A stretch of DNA of 64,000 bases from JAFGRU01 sp963665915 (GTDB lineage Bacteria; Desulfobacterota; Desulfuromonadia; Desulfuromonadales; JAAYDE01). The DNA lies in NCBI GenBank assembly GCA_963665915.2, contig CAXXSG010000001.1:1-64000 (forward strand), written 5' to 3'. The translations under genes were made by a program, and so were the position numbers. The notes below the pieces were generated by a model. The model worked only from the letters and a program-made list of their open reading frames with translations, had not been told where the DNA came from and did not search any database. Positions 8,341 to 17,150 of this stretch are shown piece after piece (the stretch's first letter is position 1; each line of letters starts with the position of its first letter).

Positions 8341-8440
8341 TTTGCTTGGAATTTTAACGCAAAGAATCCCCTTGCGATCTGACCAGATTGCCAGATGCCA
8401 TACGCACTTTTCCCTTGTTTCTAAATTAGAAACTAAGGAT
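8341..8440 (-). repeat. Leader repeat B, copy 1
   Basis: This 100-bp block is identical to 8527-8626. It contains the perfect palindrome at 8417-8433 and probably the transcription control region of the transporter. Confidence 0.9.
8417..8433. promoter_or_regulatory. 17-bp palindrome, candidate operator (copy 1)
   Basis: GTTTCTAAATTAGAAAC is palindromic around one central base. The same site recurs at 8603-8619 in the duplicated block. The regulator is unknown. Half-site-like strings (TTTCTAAATT near 291, TTTAGAAAC near 6588) occur elsewhere in the window. Confidence 0.5.
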
Positions 8441-8443
8441 GGT

Positions 8444-8488
8444 CTAGTGCCTTAAGAATTATATTTTCATCCGCCATAACAACAATCC
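8444..8488 (-). other. 14-codon minigene left by the leader duplication
   Basis: Repeat A copy 2 carries the transporter's ribosome site, ATG and codons MADENIIL. It then runs into unrelated sequence (KALDHP) and stops at TAG. Transcripts starting upstream would translate this short frame before the true gene. Confidence 0.6.
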
Positions 8489-8510
8489 TTTCCTTCGAGT
8501 CTAATACCTG
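8452..8510 (-). repeat. Leader repeat A, copy 2
   Basis: Exact copy of 8191-8249, displaced 261 bp upstream of the gene. Confidence 0.9.
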
Positions 8511-8526
8511 TATTTAAAGGAGACCC

Positions 8527-8626
8527 TTTGCTTGGAATTTTAACGCAAAGAATCCCCTTGCGATCTGACCAGATTGCCAGATGCCATACGCACTTTTCCC
8601 TTGTTTCTAAATTAGAAACTAAGGAT
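8527..8626 (-). repeat. Leader repeat B, copy 2
   Basis: Exact copy of 8341-8440, displaced 186 bp. The join to repeat A copy 2 (TATTTAAAGGAGACCC, 8511-8526) may be the ancestral spacer. Confidence 0.9.
8603..8619. promoter_or_regulatory. 17-bp palindrome, candidate operator (copy 2)
   Basis: Same GTTTCTAAATTAGAAAC as at 8417-8433. Confidence 0.5.
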
Positions 8627-8683
8627 TTATTGAAATATGGTATTTTTGAATGTGAGGGGGAAATTGCAACAATTGCAAACAGT

Positions 8684-8732
8684 TAAAAACCTCCCTGAAG
8701 GAAAGGCTGGGAGCCCTTCCTTCGAGGGAGGT
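8684..8732 (-). terminator. Terminator of the por operon
   Basis: On the minus strand ACCTCCCTCGAAGGAAGGG (8732-8714) pairs with CCTTTCCTTCAGGGAGGT (8706-8689), followed by TTTTT. Confidence 0.88.
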
Positions 8733-8770
8733 GATTTTAACTACATTAAATCACATTCTTGGAAGAGTCC

Positions 8771-9751
8771 TTAGACTGCTTCAACAGGAATCTTGATTCC
8801 GCAGCGCTTCAGACCCTGGTTAACGAATTCCTGGATCTTCTGGTGATGCTCAGGCTTAAGATGAGCAAAACGATCCTGAATCTTCAGGTATTCGGTAACA
8901 GGTTTGAATGCTTTAGGCTGGTACTGATAGGTGTACTCGCCATTTTCGTATTCGAAGAGGTGGAAAGTACCAGTCTCAACTGCGAGCTTACCACAGAGCA
9001 GCGTCTGGTTGGCACGGAGTCCCCAACCTTTGGGGCAGATACTGTGAACATGAACGAGAGCTGCACCGTGAACGTTAGCTGCTTTACGGATTTTGTTCAT
9101 GAAGTCAACAGGATAAGCAATAGAAGCAGCTGCAGTGTACTGCATTCCGGGATGCAGAGCGATCATGCCGCGAGCAAAGTCCTTGGGCCACAGTTTCTTA
9201 GCTTCAGGAATCTTGGGTCCCGGAGGGGTAAAGGTAGTCCAGGCGCCGTAAGGAGTCTGGGCAGAGGTCTGGATACCGGTATTTGAGTAGCACTCATTGT
9301 CGTAACAGACGAAGACTGCATCGTGGTCACGATACATCATCGCGGAAGCAGCCTGGATACCGATGTCAGAGGAACCACCGTCGCCAGCAAATACAAAAAT
9401 ATTAGGGAAAGTACCTTTGTACTTGCCTTTGCGGATTCTTGCTTCATAAGCAGCAGAGATACCGGAAGCTACAGCGCCACCGTCAGTAATCTGAGTATGC
9501 ATCCAGGGGGTTGCCCAGGGAACACAAAGATAAGAGGTGTTAGCAACATACATACAACCAGTAGGACCAAGATAAATGGAGTTCGGTCCGGCAGCTTTAC
9601 AGCAGAGACGATATGCCAGAGCGGGGCCGCAGCCTGCGCAAGTACGGTGACCCATGACATAATATTCGTCAAGAGCTACTGCTTTGTGAATGTTCTGCAG
9701 CAAAGGCAGGTCTACTTTTGCTTGTACTTGTTCTTCTAATAATGTCGTCAT
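8771..9751 (-). CDS. porB: 2-oxoacid (pyruvate):ferredoxin oxidoreductase, beta subunit
   Basis: The protein has 326 residues. The thiamine-pyrophosphate motif is visible as FAGDGGSSDIG with DNECYSNTG about 30 residues later. Cysteines in RTCAGCGP near residue 36 and two further conserved cysteines supply the 4Fe-4S cluster of this subunit. With alpha, gamma and delta it oxidises a 2-oxoacid to acyl-CoA plus CO2 and reduces ferredoxin. Pyruvate is the commonest substrate of this type, but sequence alone does not exclude another 2-oxoacid. It is the last gene of porC-porD-porA-porB, 37 bp after porA, and a terminator follows. Confidence 0.88.
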   Translation of the reverse strand: MTTLLEEQVQAKVDLPLLQNIHKAVALDEYYVMGHRTCAGCGPALAYRLCCKAAGPNSIYLGPTGCMYVANTSYLCVPWATPWMHTQITDGGAVASGISAAYEARIRKGKYKGTFPNIFVFAGDGGSSDIGIQAASAMMYRDHDAVFVCYDNECYSNTGIQTSAQTPYGAWTTFTPPGPKIPEAKKLWPKDFARGMIALHPGMQYTAAASIAYPVDFMNKIRKAANVHGAALVHVHSICPKGWGLRANQTLLCGKLAVETGTFHLFEYENGEYTYQYQPKAFKPVTEYLKIQDRFAHLKPEHHQKIQEFVNQGLKRCGIKIPVEAV

Positions 9752-9788
9752 TTGTTTCTCCTATAATTTCGTTTAAAACGACGGTTGA

Positions 9789-11054
9789 TTAAACGTTGTG
9801 GAAACCGATCCAGTAAGCGGTACGCTCGGTTTTGCCTTTTGCAGCAGCATCCTTGAGCACGTCGCCCATGTAGTAGAATTCGTCAAGGCGGATAACTTCG
9901 CCACCGAGACCAGCCATGAAAGCTGTCAGAACGGGCTTCTTGTCAGACTGGTACAGACTGGTTGCAACTTCCAGGGTCAGAATACCGGCCTGGCGTGCAG
10001 CACCGAAAGCGTTGTTGGTTTCAACAACACCAACAGCTTTGAATTTGCTCAGGATGTCGCAGAGGTAATCGGTCGGCCAGGGACGTACCCAGCGAGTACG
10101 AACGAGACCAATTTTCATGCCTTTAGCGCGCATATGGTCAATAGCAAATTTACCGGTGAATGCATGGCCACCGCTGATGAAGAGAGCGTATTCTGCGTCT
10201 TCACACTTGTACTGCTCAACAAAAGGATCGTAGCTGGTGCCGAACTTGCTGTTGAAGTCTTTGGTTACTTCGTCGATTACCGGGAAAGCGCCCATCATGG
10301 CGTTAACACGGCTTGCTTCGAGGATGTGACCCTGACCGGGGAACAGCTGAGGACCATGGCCGAGAGGATTCAGGGGATCCAGCGCATCAGGATATACCAG
10401 AGGAGGCAGGAATGAATCTACTTGTTCCTGAGTCGGGACGACAACCTTCATGGGAATATGGCTGAGGAAGTAACCATCCTGACAGTTCATCTGGGGCAGA
10501 TATACGCGAGGATCTTCACCAATGCGGTAGTACATCAGGGTGTTGTCAAAAACTTCCTGAGGAGTGTGGGCCCAACCCATGAGCCAGCACTGGTCGCGAG
10601 TTGAAAGAGCGTCAGTATGCTCGGAACCGAAGTCTCCCGGGGGGTCCAGAGTACGGTCAGCGATCAGCATCTGCACGGGGCAGCGACCACCGGAGATGGG
10701 AGAATAAACTTCCATCGCATACATAACACCAACACCGGAGGAACCGGTGAATGCACGGGCACCGGCAGCGGATGCGCCATGAGCGATACCGAGCTGGCCA
10801 TGTTCACCTTCGCCATGTACGAATTCGAGATCGAGTTCGCCGCGAGCGGCCATCATGGAGAGCATCATCATAACGCCGGTATAGGGGCGAATAGGATAGG
10901 AAGATGCTACGTCGATGTCAGCCATTTTCAGAGCATGTGCGCCTGCGCCGAGACCGGTCAGGAATTTGGTGGTACCGCTGCGGGTGTCAGAAACTGGTCC
11001 GCCTTCTTCTTCCATTATTCTACCAATTTTTACATCTTCAGGTGCGTTTGCCAT
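9789..11054 (-). CDS. porA: 2-oxoacid (pyruvate):ferredoxin oxidoreductase, alpha subunit
   Basis: The protein has 421 residues. It has the pyrimidine-binding domain I features (ASSYPIRPYTGVMMM, where most family members read YPITPxT) and the VEVYSPISGGR-type helix region. A C-terminal domain II follows, with ALFISGGHAFTG and VRTRWVRPWP. It binds the other half of the TPP site formed with PorB. The IRP variant of the ITP motif is mildly unusual. It lies between porD and porB on the same strand; AAGGAGAAAAAA lies directly before ATG 11054. Confidence 0.87.
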   Translation of the reverse strand: MANAPEDVKIGRIMEEEGGPVSDTRSGTTKFLTGLGAGAHALKMADIDVASSYPIRPYTGVMMMLSMMAARGELDLEFVHGEGEHGQLGIAHGASAAGARAFTGSSGVGVMYAMEVYSPISGGRCPVQMLIADRTLDPPGDFGSEHTDALSTRDQCWLMGWAHTPQEVFDNTLMYYRIGEDPRVYLPQMNCQDGYFLSHIPMKVVVPTQEQVDSFLPPLVYPDALDPLNPLGHGPQLFPGQGHILEASRVNAMMGAFPVIDEVTKDFNSKFGTSYDPFVEQYKCEDAEYALFISGGHAFTGKFAIDHMRAKGMKIGLVRTRWVRPWPTDYLCDILSKFKAVGVVETNNAFGAARQAGILTLEVATSLYQSDKKPVLTAFMAGLGGEVIRLDEFYYMGDVLKDAAAKGKTERTAYWIGFHNV

Positions 11055-11120
11055 TTTTTTCTCCTTGTAAAGATGTCCACAATTGGACTTAAGGTACGGA
11101 TCTGTAACACTCTTAATGAA

Positions 11121-11510
11121 TTAGTCTTCGTACAGTGCTTCTACGTGAGGCAGCAGGAAGAGTGAATCCTGGAAAGGAACGCCGTCTTCAAAGTCGAGCT
11201 CGGGAACTCTGTCAATAGCATTAACAGGGCAAGTCCAAGTACAGAGGCCACAGCCTTTGCAATAGTCGAGGTTGAAACCGATTTTGTTTCCGCCGTCAAC
11301 GAGCAGAATGGTTGCGTCGGGGCAGGACAGGATGCAGGACTTACACATAACGCATTTTTCGGAGTCAACTACGGGGCGGTAAATTCTCCAACCACCGGTG
11401 AGCATCATCGGCTGCTCGCCATTCACTTTGGGAGCTTCTACGATACCGGCAAAAGGAACTGCCATTTCTTCGGGAATTTCTACCGTATATTTTTTATAAG
11501 CTTCTTTCAT
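11121..11510 (-). CDS. porD: 2-oxoacid:ferredoxin oxidoreductase, delta (ferredoxin-like) subunit
   Basis: The protein has 129 residues with two complete 4Fe-4S motifs, CVMCKSCILSCP and CKGCGLCTWTCP. They carry electrons from the TPP centre to external ferredoxin. The N-terminal 45 residues (VNGEQPMMLTGGWRIYRPV) fit the PorD linker that docks on the complex. GGAGATCC lies just before ATG 11510. It sits between porC and porA, as in archaeal-type four-subunit enzymes. Confidence 0.9.
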   Translation of the reverse strand: MKEAYKKYTVEIPEEMAVPFAGIVEAPKVNGEQPMMLTGGWRIYRPVVDSEKCVMCKSCILSCPDATILLVDGGNKIGFNLDYCKGCGLCTWTCPVNAIDRVPELDFEDGVPFQDSLFLLPHVEALYED

Positions 11511-11562
11511 GGATCTCCTACTCCTTTGTTTAGTTTAAGACAAGGATCAGAATGTAACAAAA

Positions 11563-12165
11563 TTACAGTTGCTTAATTTTTACTTCGTCGTAGCCACGCT
11601 TGGCAGCAGTACGGTTGGAAGCTGCGCCGAGTACGGATTCTTTTTTGCAAACGCCGGTAACGGCAGCAATAGCACCGGCCATAGCAGCACCAAGGCCACC
11701 ACCGATGGCGCTTGCGTCTTCAGCACCTTCAGAACCGGAATAGTCGATCAGCTGCTCAGGAGCGATGCCGAGAGCGTCAACAGTAGCAACAGCTTTCAGT
11801 TTTGCCTTTTCTTTAGCGGGGACATACTTGAGCAGTTCTTCAGGATCTTTAGTGGTATTGATGATCAGGTAGCCATCAGCCTGGAGACCTTTACAAACGT
11901 TTACACCCTTCATGATGGTCGCTTCGCAAACACCAATGATGTTGGGTCTGTGATTTTCGTATTCGAAAACGTTCTCGATTACGGTATCGGAGATACGGGC
12001 ATATTTACGTACCTGAACGTTGATACGGTCAGGGAGGTCAACGTAGTTGTCAAATGCCTGAGTAGATTTGCCTTCGCTATGTGCTGCTTCGGTGAGAACC
12101 AGACATACGTCGCGGCCTTCTTTGTCCTGAATAACGCCAGTTGCCCAAACGGTGATTTCGATCAT
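11563..12165 (-). CDS. porC: 2-oxoacid:ferredoxin oxidoreductase, gamma subunit
   Basis: The protein has 200 residues and is a Rossmann-like gamma domain. Family features include AAHSEGKSTQAFDNYVDLPD near the N-terminus (where GGQG-type loops contact CoA), YARISD, and the late IGGGLGAAMAGAIAAVTG segment. It is the first gene of the operon, with GAAGGAGGAAAATTAGC before ATG 12165. A 179-bp leader separates it from the AAA+ gene upstream. That leader carries an inverted repeat (12263-12335). Confidence 0.87.
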   Translation of the reverse strand: MIEITVWATGVIQDKEGRDVCLVLTEAAHSEGKSTQAFDNYVDLPDRINVQVRKYARISDTVIENVFEYENHRPNIIGVCEATIMKGVNVCKGLQADGYLIINTTKDPEELLKYVPAKEKAKLKAVATVDALGIAPEQLIDYSGSEGAEDASAIGGGLGAAMAGAIAAVTGVCKKESVLGAASNRTAAKRGYDEVKIKQL

Positions 12166-12262
12166 GCTAATTTTCCTCCTTCATAGAGATATGATTTTTT
12201 TGCTATGTCTAGCAATTGCGGACGTGAATTCCACTCTCTTTCAAAAGTGTTCATCAGCATCC

Positions 12263-12335
12263 TTTTGGTTTGGTCCACCTGCTTGCGTCAATCCTGTTAA
12301 AGATTTTCACCTCCTTTCATGCACGCAAACCAAAA
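12263..12335 (-). repeat. Inverted repeat in the porC leader
   Basis: TTTTGGTTTG (12263-12272) and CAAACCAAAA (12326-12335) are perfect 10-bp inverted arms 53 bp apart, between the AAA+ gene and porC. It could be a leader stem or a weak terminator; there is no clear T run at its leftward end. Confidence 0.4.
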
Positions 12336-12344
12336 AAGAATTTA

Positions 12345-14516
12345 TCAACTTTCCTTCAACCCAATATTTTTTTGGGCCAATTTAATTTGAGATTCCATCT
12401 CGATAACCGCTTTTTCAAATTCTTCAGCTATCGTTTTTTTGTCGAGTTCTTTGCCGCCTGATTTAAACTTACTGCTCATCTTGAGCATACGAACCTTGCG
12501 GCAACAACTTTCGATATCGGCGCCGGCCATGCCCTGACTGTTTTTGGCCAGTCTTTGAATCGTGTTCTTGTCGAGACCAAAATCGGAAGTATGCAGGTTG
12601 AATATTTCGACACGGTCGCTTTCTGTGGGTAAATCGAATTCGACAACATAGTCAAAGCGACCGGAACGAAGCAAGGCTGAATCCACCAGATCCATGCGGT
12701 TGGTAGTAGCAACGATGATTATATCCTGAAACGCCACCGCCTTGTCAATCTCAACTATTAACTGGTTAACGCTCCTCTGAGCCACCCCCGAGTCGGCCAT
12801 TGATTTTCTGGTCGGCGCGATAGTGTCCACTTCATCCAGAAGAAGGACACAGGGGGCGATATGCTTGGCTTTTTTAAACACTTCGGCGATCCCTTTTTCC
12901 GCCTCCCCGACATATTTAGAAAAAAGAGCCGAGGCATGAACGGTTAAAACGGGCAGTTCGAATTCGCCGGCCAGCGCTTTGGCAAACATGGTTTTCCCGG
13001 TACCGGGCACGCCGGTAAAGAAAAAGCCGCGGGGAAGAATGGCCTTGGAATCTTTTTCTTCGGCACTGGCTCCCAAAGCAATTTCCATGACCATGCTGAG
13101 GTTCTTCTTGACTTCATGAAGCCCACCCACGTCCGAGAGTTTTGCCTTGGGTCTTTCAGGCAGGAATTCACGCATGGCGCTCGGTTCGGTCTCGCGGAAA
13201 GCACTGAGAAAATCAGCCTGTTCGACGACTATTTCGGAGTAATCCGCATCAGCCGGATTGACCCCGTCCGTACGCATCTTGGTCAGAACCCTGCGCAACG
13301 TAACCATCCCGGCTTCCTTGCATAGCGCCGCAAGGTCGGAACCGACAAAGCCATGGGTCAGTTCGGCCAACCTCTCGAGGTCAACCGCTTTCGCCAGGGG
13401 CATTTTGCGGGTATGAATTTTAAGGATTTGGTGGCGGCCGACTCGATTAGAAGGATTAATAATAATTTCGCGGTCGAAGCGGCCTGGTCTTCTCAGGGCA
13501 GGGTCAAGCATGTTGGGAATGTTGGTCGCCCCAATTACGATAACCTGACCGCGAGATTTCAGGCCATCCAACAGAACCAGAAGCTGGGCGACAACCCTTT
13601 TTTCAACGTTCCCGATAGTATCAGTCCTCTTGGGACATATGGCGTCAATTTCATCAATAAACACAATAGCCGGAGCATTGGTGGCCGCCTCTACGAAGAT
13701 CTGACGGAGCTTGGCTTCACTCTCCCCGTAGAACTTGTTCATGACTTCCGGCCCGTCAATGTGCATGAAACGTGCTTTGACTTCGTTGGCAACGGCTCTC
13801 GCAATCAGAGTTTTACCAACCCCGGAGGGACCGACCATCAAAATACCCTTGAGCGGCTCGATCCCCAGCTTCTGGAAGGCAAGGGGATAGCGCATGGGAT
13901 ATTCGACGATTTCACGGATTTTTTTCAGCTCATCATCGAGTCCGCCGATATCCTCATAGGAAACCCGGGCAGCTTTTTGCGCCTGATCGGATTGTTTGAC
14001 GCGAATCAAGGTGCTGGGATTGACCAGAACAGCGCCTTGAGGGCTCGTCCCTTCAACCAAAAACGTTTTGCTGCCGAGACCGAATATCTGCACCTCAACC
14101 TTGTCGCCGGTCATAACGGGGCGTTTTGCCAACATCATGGCCAACTGCTGAGCTTCTTCTTCACCGGGAGGTGTCTGATTGGAATCAGCGGGTGCGATCA
14201 GCATTGTCTCGCACTGCTTGGTTTCACATTTCCTGAGATCGATAAGATCGTCGATCCCAGCTCCGACATTCTCACGAATCATCCCGTCAATACGAACAGC
14301 ATTAACAGGCATATTGGATGACGGATCAATGACCATAACCCTGGCAACAGTCTTGCTCGCTCCAACCAGTTCCACTACATCGGTCGGTTTAAGACCGAGT
14401 TCTTCTAGCTTTTCCTGGTAAATTCGTGCAATACCCTTCCCAACATCACCAGCCTGCGCCTCCTCAACAACAAATGTGAGCCCTTTGTTTTCTTTTTTGT
14501 TGGGTATCCAAGACAT
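12345..14516 (-). CDS. CDC48/VCP-type double AAA+ ATPase
   Basis: The protein has 723 residues. ATG 14516 is preferred over an upstream TTG that would sit against the ribosome site AAAGGAAGG. The N-terminal domain (about 1-185) matches the CDC48 double-psi barrel, e.g. DVGKGIARI and IRIDGMIRENVGAGI. D1 has GPSGVGKT, VFIDEIDA and RRPGRFD. D2 has GVPGTGKT, LLLDEVD and RSGRFD. Both Walker motifs and arginine fingers are present, so both rings should be active. CDC48 proteins unfold or extract proteins from complexes. It lies upstream of the por operon on the same strand and has its own promoter. The D1 GPSG in place of GPPG is a small deviation. Confidence 0.88.
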   Translation of the reverse strand: MSWIPNKKENKGLTFVVEEAQAGDVGKGIARIYQEKLEELGLKPTDVVELVGASKTVARVMVIDPSSNMPVNAVRIDGMIRENVGAGIDDLIDLRKCETKQCETMLIAPADSNQTPPGEEEAQQLAMMLAKRPVMTGDKVEVQIFGLGSKTFLVEGTSPQGAVLVNPSTLIRVKQSDQAQKAARVSYEDIGGLDDELKKIREIVEYPMRYPLAFQKLGIEPLKGILMVGPSGVGKTLIARAVANEVKARFMHIDGPEVMNKFYGESEAKLRQIFVEAATNAPAIVFIDEIDAICPKRTDTIGNVEKRVVAQLLVLLDGLKSRGQVIVIGATNIPNMLDPALRRPGRFDREIIINPSNRVGRHQILKIHTRKMPLAKAVDLERLAELTHGFVGSDLAALCKEAGMVTLRRVLTKMRTDGVNPADADYSEIVVEQADFLSAFRETEPSAMREFLPERPKAKLSDVGGLHEVKKNLSMVMEIALGASAEEKDSKAILPRGFFFTGVPGTGKTMFAKALAGEFELPVLTVHASALFSKYVGEAEKGIAEVFKKAKHIAPCVLLLDEVDTIAPTRKSMADSGVAQRSVNQLIVEIDKAVAFQDIIIVATTNRMDLVDSALLRSGRFDYVVEFDLPTESDRVEIFNLHTSDFGLDKNTIQRLAKNSQGMAGADIESCCRKVRMLKMSSKFKSGGKELDKKTIAEEFEKAVIEMESQIKLAQKNIGLKES

Positions 14517-14865
14517 GCGGCTTTCCAACCTTCCTTTATGTTTTTTGACACCGTCCCCAAAACGCTCGACGGAAAACTACTATTTCATCCTGTTTTTGTC
14601 AAGAAATTTTTAAAGAGGAAACGCCCAGCCTAATTCATCTTTTTTTTTCTTCTGTTGCGGCAATAAATACCTGCTTTATCAGCGGCAAAAGATGGTTGGA
14701 GAAGAACGGGCGGCGGTCGCGGGGAAAAAATAAAAAAGGACACAACTTTGCCTTGCAGACAGACGACGGGATTAGTTTATCAGAAAATCTGACCTTTTGA
14801 AGTTGGAAACAAATTTTTTTGAGTTTTTGTCTGAAAAAATAGATATCGTTGCGACATCAGGCGTT
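14517..14865. other. Gene-free stretch (349 bp)
   Basis: It holds the AAA+ promoter at its left end (14574-14602). The rest is AT-rich with T tracts, and I see no ORF, terminator or repeat worth naming. Confidence 0.6.
14574..14602 (-). promoter_or_regulatory. Sigma-70-type promoter of the CDC48-like gene
   Basis: On the minus strand TTGACA (14602-14597), a 17-bp spacer and TAGTTT (14579-14574). It lies about 60 bp before the chosen ATG. Confidence 0.7.
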
Positions 14866-16125
14866 TTATTCAAGGTCCGAGAGTTGGGCAATCTGGGCGC
14901 CGCCTTTTCTCTTGGCGATATACATGGCGGTATCCGCTTCCGAGTAAAGCCGGTCTAAAAGATGGGAAAGGTTTGTTTTTGAGGATTTAGGGGCCTTGAG
15001 AGGTCGTTCCACGATTTCACGCCATCGGGAAATGCTCTGAGCTGAAATATGTGCGCTGCCGATACTGGCCGAAACTTTAAAATCTTCACCGTTGTCCCCC
15101 CAGCTTAAATCGCCAACAGCTTTCAGCAACCTTTCGGCAAGTTCCTGGGTACCCGAGGTGTCGGTTTCGGGAAGAGCCACAGCAAACTCCTCGCCGCCCG
15201 TTCTTGCAAGGATATCCGTTTCCCTCAGCATTTTCCTCATGGCGTTGGCAACATCCTGGAGCACTGTGTCTCCCATGGCATGACCATAAGTATCATTGAC
15301 GTATTTGAAACGATCCAGGTCAACGATCAATAAGGAAAAGGGGTGGAAGTGCCGAACCGCCCTGCCCAGAGTTCTTTTGGCTTCCAGAAAGAAAAAGCGC
15401 CGGTTGAAAATCCCTGTCAGATCGTCGATCATGGCCAGTTCCTGATAGTGCTGCTCCATACGGCGGGTTTCATCGAGCAGGCCATCCAGTTGCTGGGTGC
15501 GGGAACCAACTTCCTTCTCCAGATCATTGAGAAGACGATTGGAGGTGATGATCTGTCCAAGGAAACGGCAAAAAACAGGGATCAAACGTTTCTGCCATTC
15601 ATTCATTTGTTCCGGCAGGGGGTAAGAGACGTTGACAACTCCGATAGCTTCCTGCCCGAAAACAATTGGAGCACTGATAATGCTTCCGTAGGTGGTGGGT
15701 TTTTTTCCATGGGCCAGCGATGTGTAAAGGGTATCATGAACGCAGTCGCTGCAAACTTGGGGCTCACCCGTCTGGATGGCCATCCCCATCATTGTTTGAA
15801 GAAAAAGGTCATTCCCCGAGGCTTCTCGAGGCTCAGGGTGGAAAACCGACTCGCCCTCCCACTCCTGCCAGGTCAGTTCTCCCTTTTCGCATAAAGCATT
15901 TTTCTCGTTCAAGTAAATGGAGCATTTATCAAACCCGTAATTTTCGATAAGCATTTCCATAACCCGACGAAAAAGCTCCCGCTCGGATGGAAGCGGAAGA
16001 TAAATAGTGCTCAGCGCATGTAAAGTGGATAACGAATCAAGTAATTCGTCAAAGATATCCGTCATCTCTTTAAAAACTTCCCCGGGAATTGTTGAGTTCA
16101 CGAAAACATCTCTTAATTCAGACAA
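14866..16125 (-). CDS. GAF-GGDEF diguanylate cyclase
   Basis: The protein has 419 residues and no membrane segment. A GAF-like sensor lies at about 45-200 (DKCSIYLNEKNALCE, YGSIISAPIVFGQEAIGVVNVSYP). A short coiled coil follows (EKEVGSRTQQLDGLLDETRR), then GGDEF from about 235. The active loop is TGGEEF, with the inhibitory site RETD five residues before it, so both catalysis and c-di-GMP feedback look intact. An insert-like run near 370 (ERPLKAPKSSKTN) lengthens the C-terminal part. Its start overlaps the upstream HDOD gene by eight bases, so both are one unit. Confidence 0.9.
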   Translation of the reverse strand: MSELRDVFVNSTIPGEVFKEMTDIFDELLDSLSTLHALSTIYLPLPSERELFRRVMEMLIENYGFDKCSIYLNEKNALCEKGELTWQEWEGESVFHPEPREASGNDLFLQTMMGMAIQTGEPQVCSDCVHDTLYTSLAHGKKPTTYGSIISAPIVFGQEAIGVVNVSYPLPEQMNEWQKRLIPVFCRFLGQIITSNRLLNDLEKEVGSRTQQLDGLLDETRRMEQHYQELAMIDDLTGIFNRRFFFLEAKRTLGRAVRHFHPFSLLIVDLDRFKYVNDTYGHAMGDTVLQDVANAMRKMLRETDILARTGGEEFAVALPETDTSGTQELAERLLKAVGDLSWGDNGEDFKVSASIGSAHISAQSISRWREIVERPLKAPKSSKTNLSHLLDRLYSEADTAMYIAKRKGGAQIAQLSDLE

Positions 16126-16987
16126 GCAATTGAGAAAAATTCTTCAATTCATCAAAACGTTTGTTCAAATACTCTACAGACGAAAAAAGGGCCGCCAAGT
16201 TTATAAGTTCATCCACCCGGAACTCGCTAGGAATATCAGAAAGCGCTTTTCCATCCAAGTGGTATTCAGAGGCCAGAGCCGCTAAACCGACCAACCGGAC
16301 CAGTTCCCATTGTTGTCCCTCGTAAGAGTGCTCTTTATGGTGGCGAATGACCCGGACCAGATCTTCCGGAAGGCCCCATCTTTTTGCAAGCCAGGACCCT
16401 GCAACACATGGATCAAGTCCGATCTTCTGAAAAACCAGAGAATTGAGCGACGGCCCCTTTTGCTTGGAGAAAATAGGCTTTAATTCCTCTGGAAAAGCGG
16501 TGGCCAGAGCTAACAATCCGATATTGTGGATCAGCCCGGCTGTATAGACAATTCCAGGAGACAGCTTATCTTTACAGTGCTGCTGAGCCAGTTCCTGGCC
16601 AAGGGTGGCCGTGGCAACAGCCAGGTACCAGAATCTCTCAATAGGGAAAAAAGTGATCTTTCGGACTTCAAAGGAGCTGGCCAAAGCCAGAGCCAGCAGA
16701 AGACTGTTTGCGGTGGAAACACCCAGGACACGAATTATCCCGTCTTTAACCGAAATAATTTTATTGCGCTGCCCATAATATGCCGAGTTGGCCCAACGAA
16801 GAACCCGCGCCGCCATCTCAGGGCTTTTTTCCACAACCCGAACCACGTCCTGAATATCGGCATGCTCACTCCCCACCAAGCGTATCAACTCCTGCGCAAT
16901 AGCCGGCGGGGGAGGAATTTCACCGAGAATTAAAAGCCTGGATCTGACCTCTTCTTCCGGAAGAATATCAGGAGCCGCTTCAGTCAT
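16118..16987 (-). CDS. HDOD-domain signalling protein
   Basis: The protein has 289 residues and is an HDOD domain from about 20 to 215 (GEIPPPPAIAQELIRLV, ANSAYYGQRNKI, LIHNIGLLAL). The HD metal pair of true phosphohydrolases is replaced (HN in IHNIG), as is normal for HDOD, which is non-enzymatic. The downstream, overlapping GGDEF gene suggests it scaffolds or modulates c-di-GMP signalling. AAGGGAAACGGAT precedes ATG 16987. The role is inference. Confidence 0.88.
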   Translation of the reverse strand: MTEAAPDILPEEEVRSRLLILGEIPPPPAIAQELIRLVGSEHADIQDVVRVVEKSPEMAARVLRWANSAYYGQRNKIISVKDGIIRVLGVSTANSLLLALALASSFEVRKITFFPIERFWYLAVATATLGQELAQQHCKDKLSPGIVYTAGLIHNIGLLALATAFPEELKPIFSKQKGPSLNSLVFQKIGLDPCVAGSWLAKRWGLPEDLVRVIRHHKEHSYEGQQWELVRLVGLAALASEYHLDGKALSDIPSEFRVDELINLAALFSSVEYLNKRFDELKNFSQLLV

Positions 16988-17150
16988 ATCCGTTTCCCTT
17001 GCGTGTTGAGCTTAAACAAAATATTAACAATTGCCAGATTCAAATAATACAGACAGATGGTGGTTATATATATATTATATACTTTTTAATAATTACTATG
17101 GAGTAAGATGATCATCTAACCACTTTTTCAAAGTGGCTCGCCTTTCAAAA

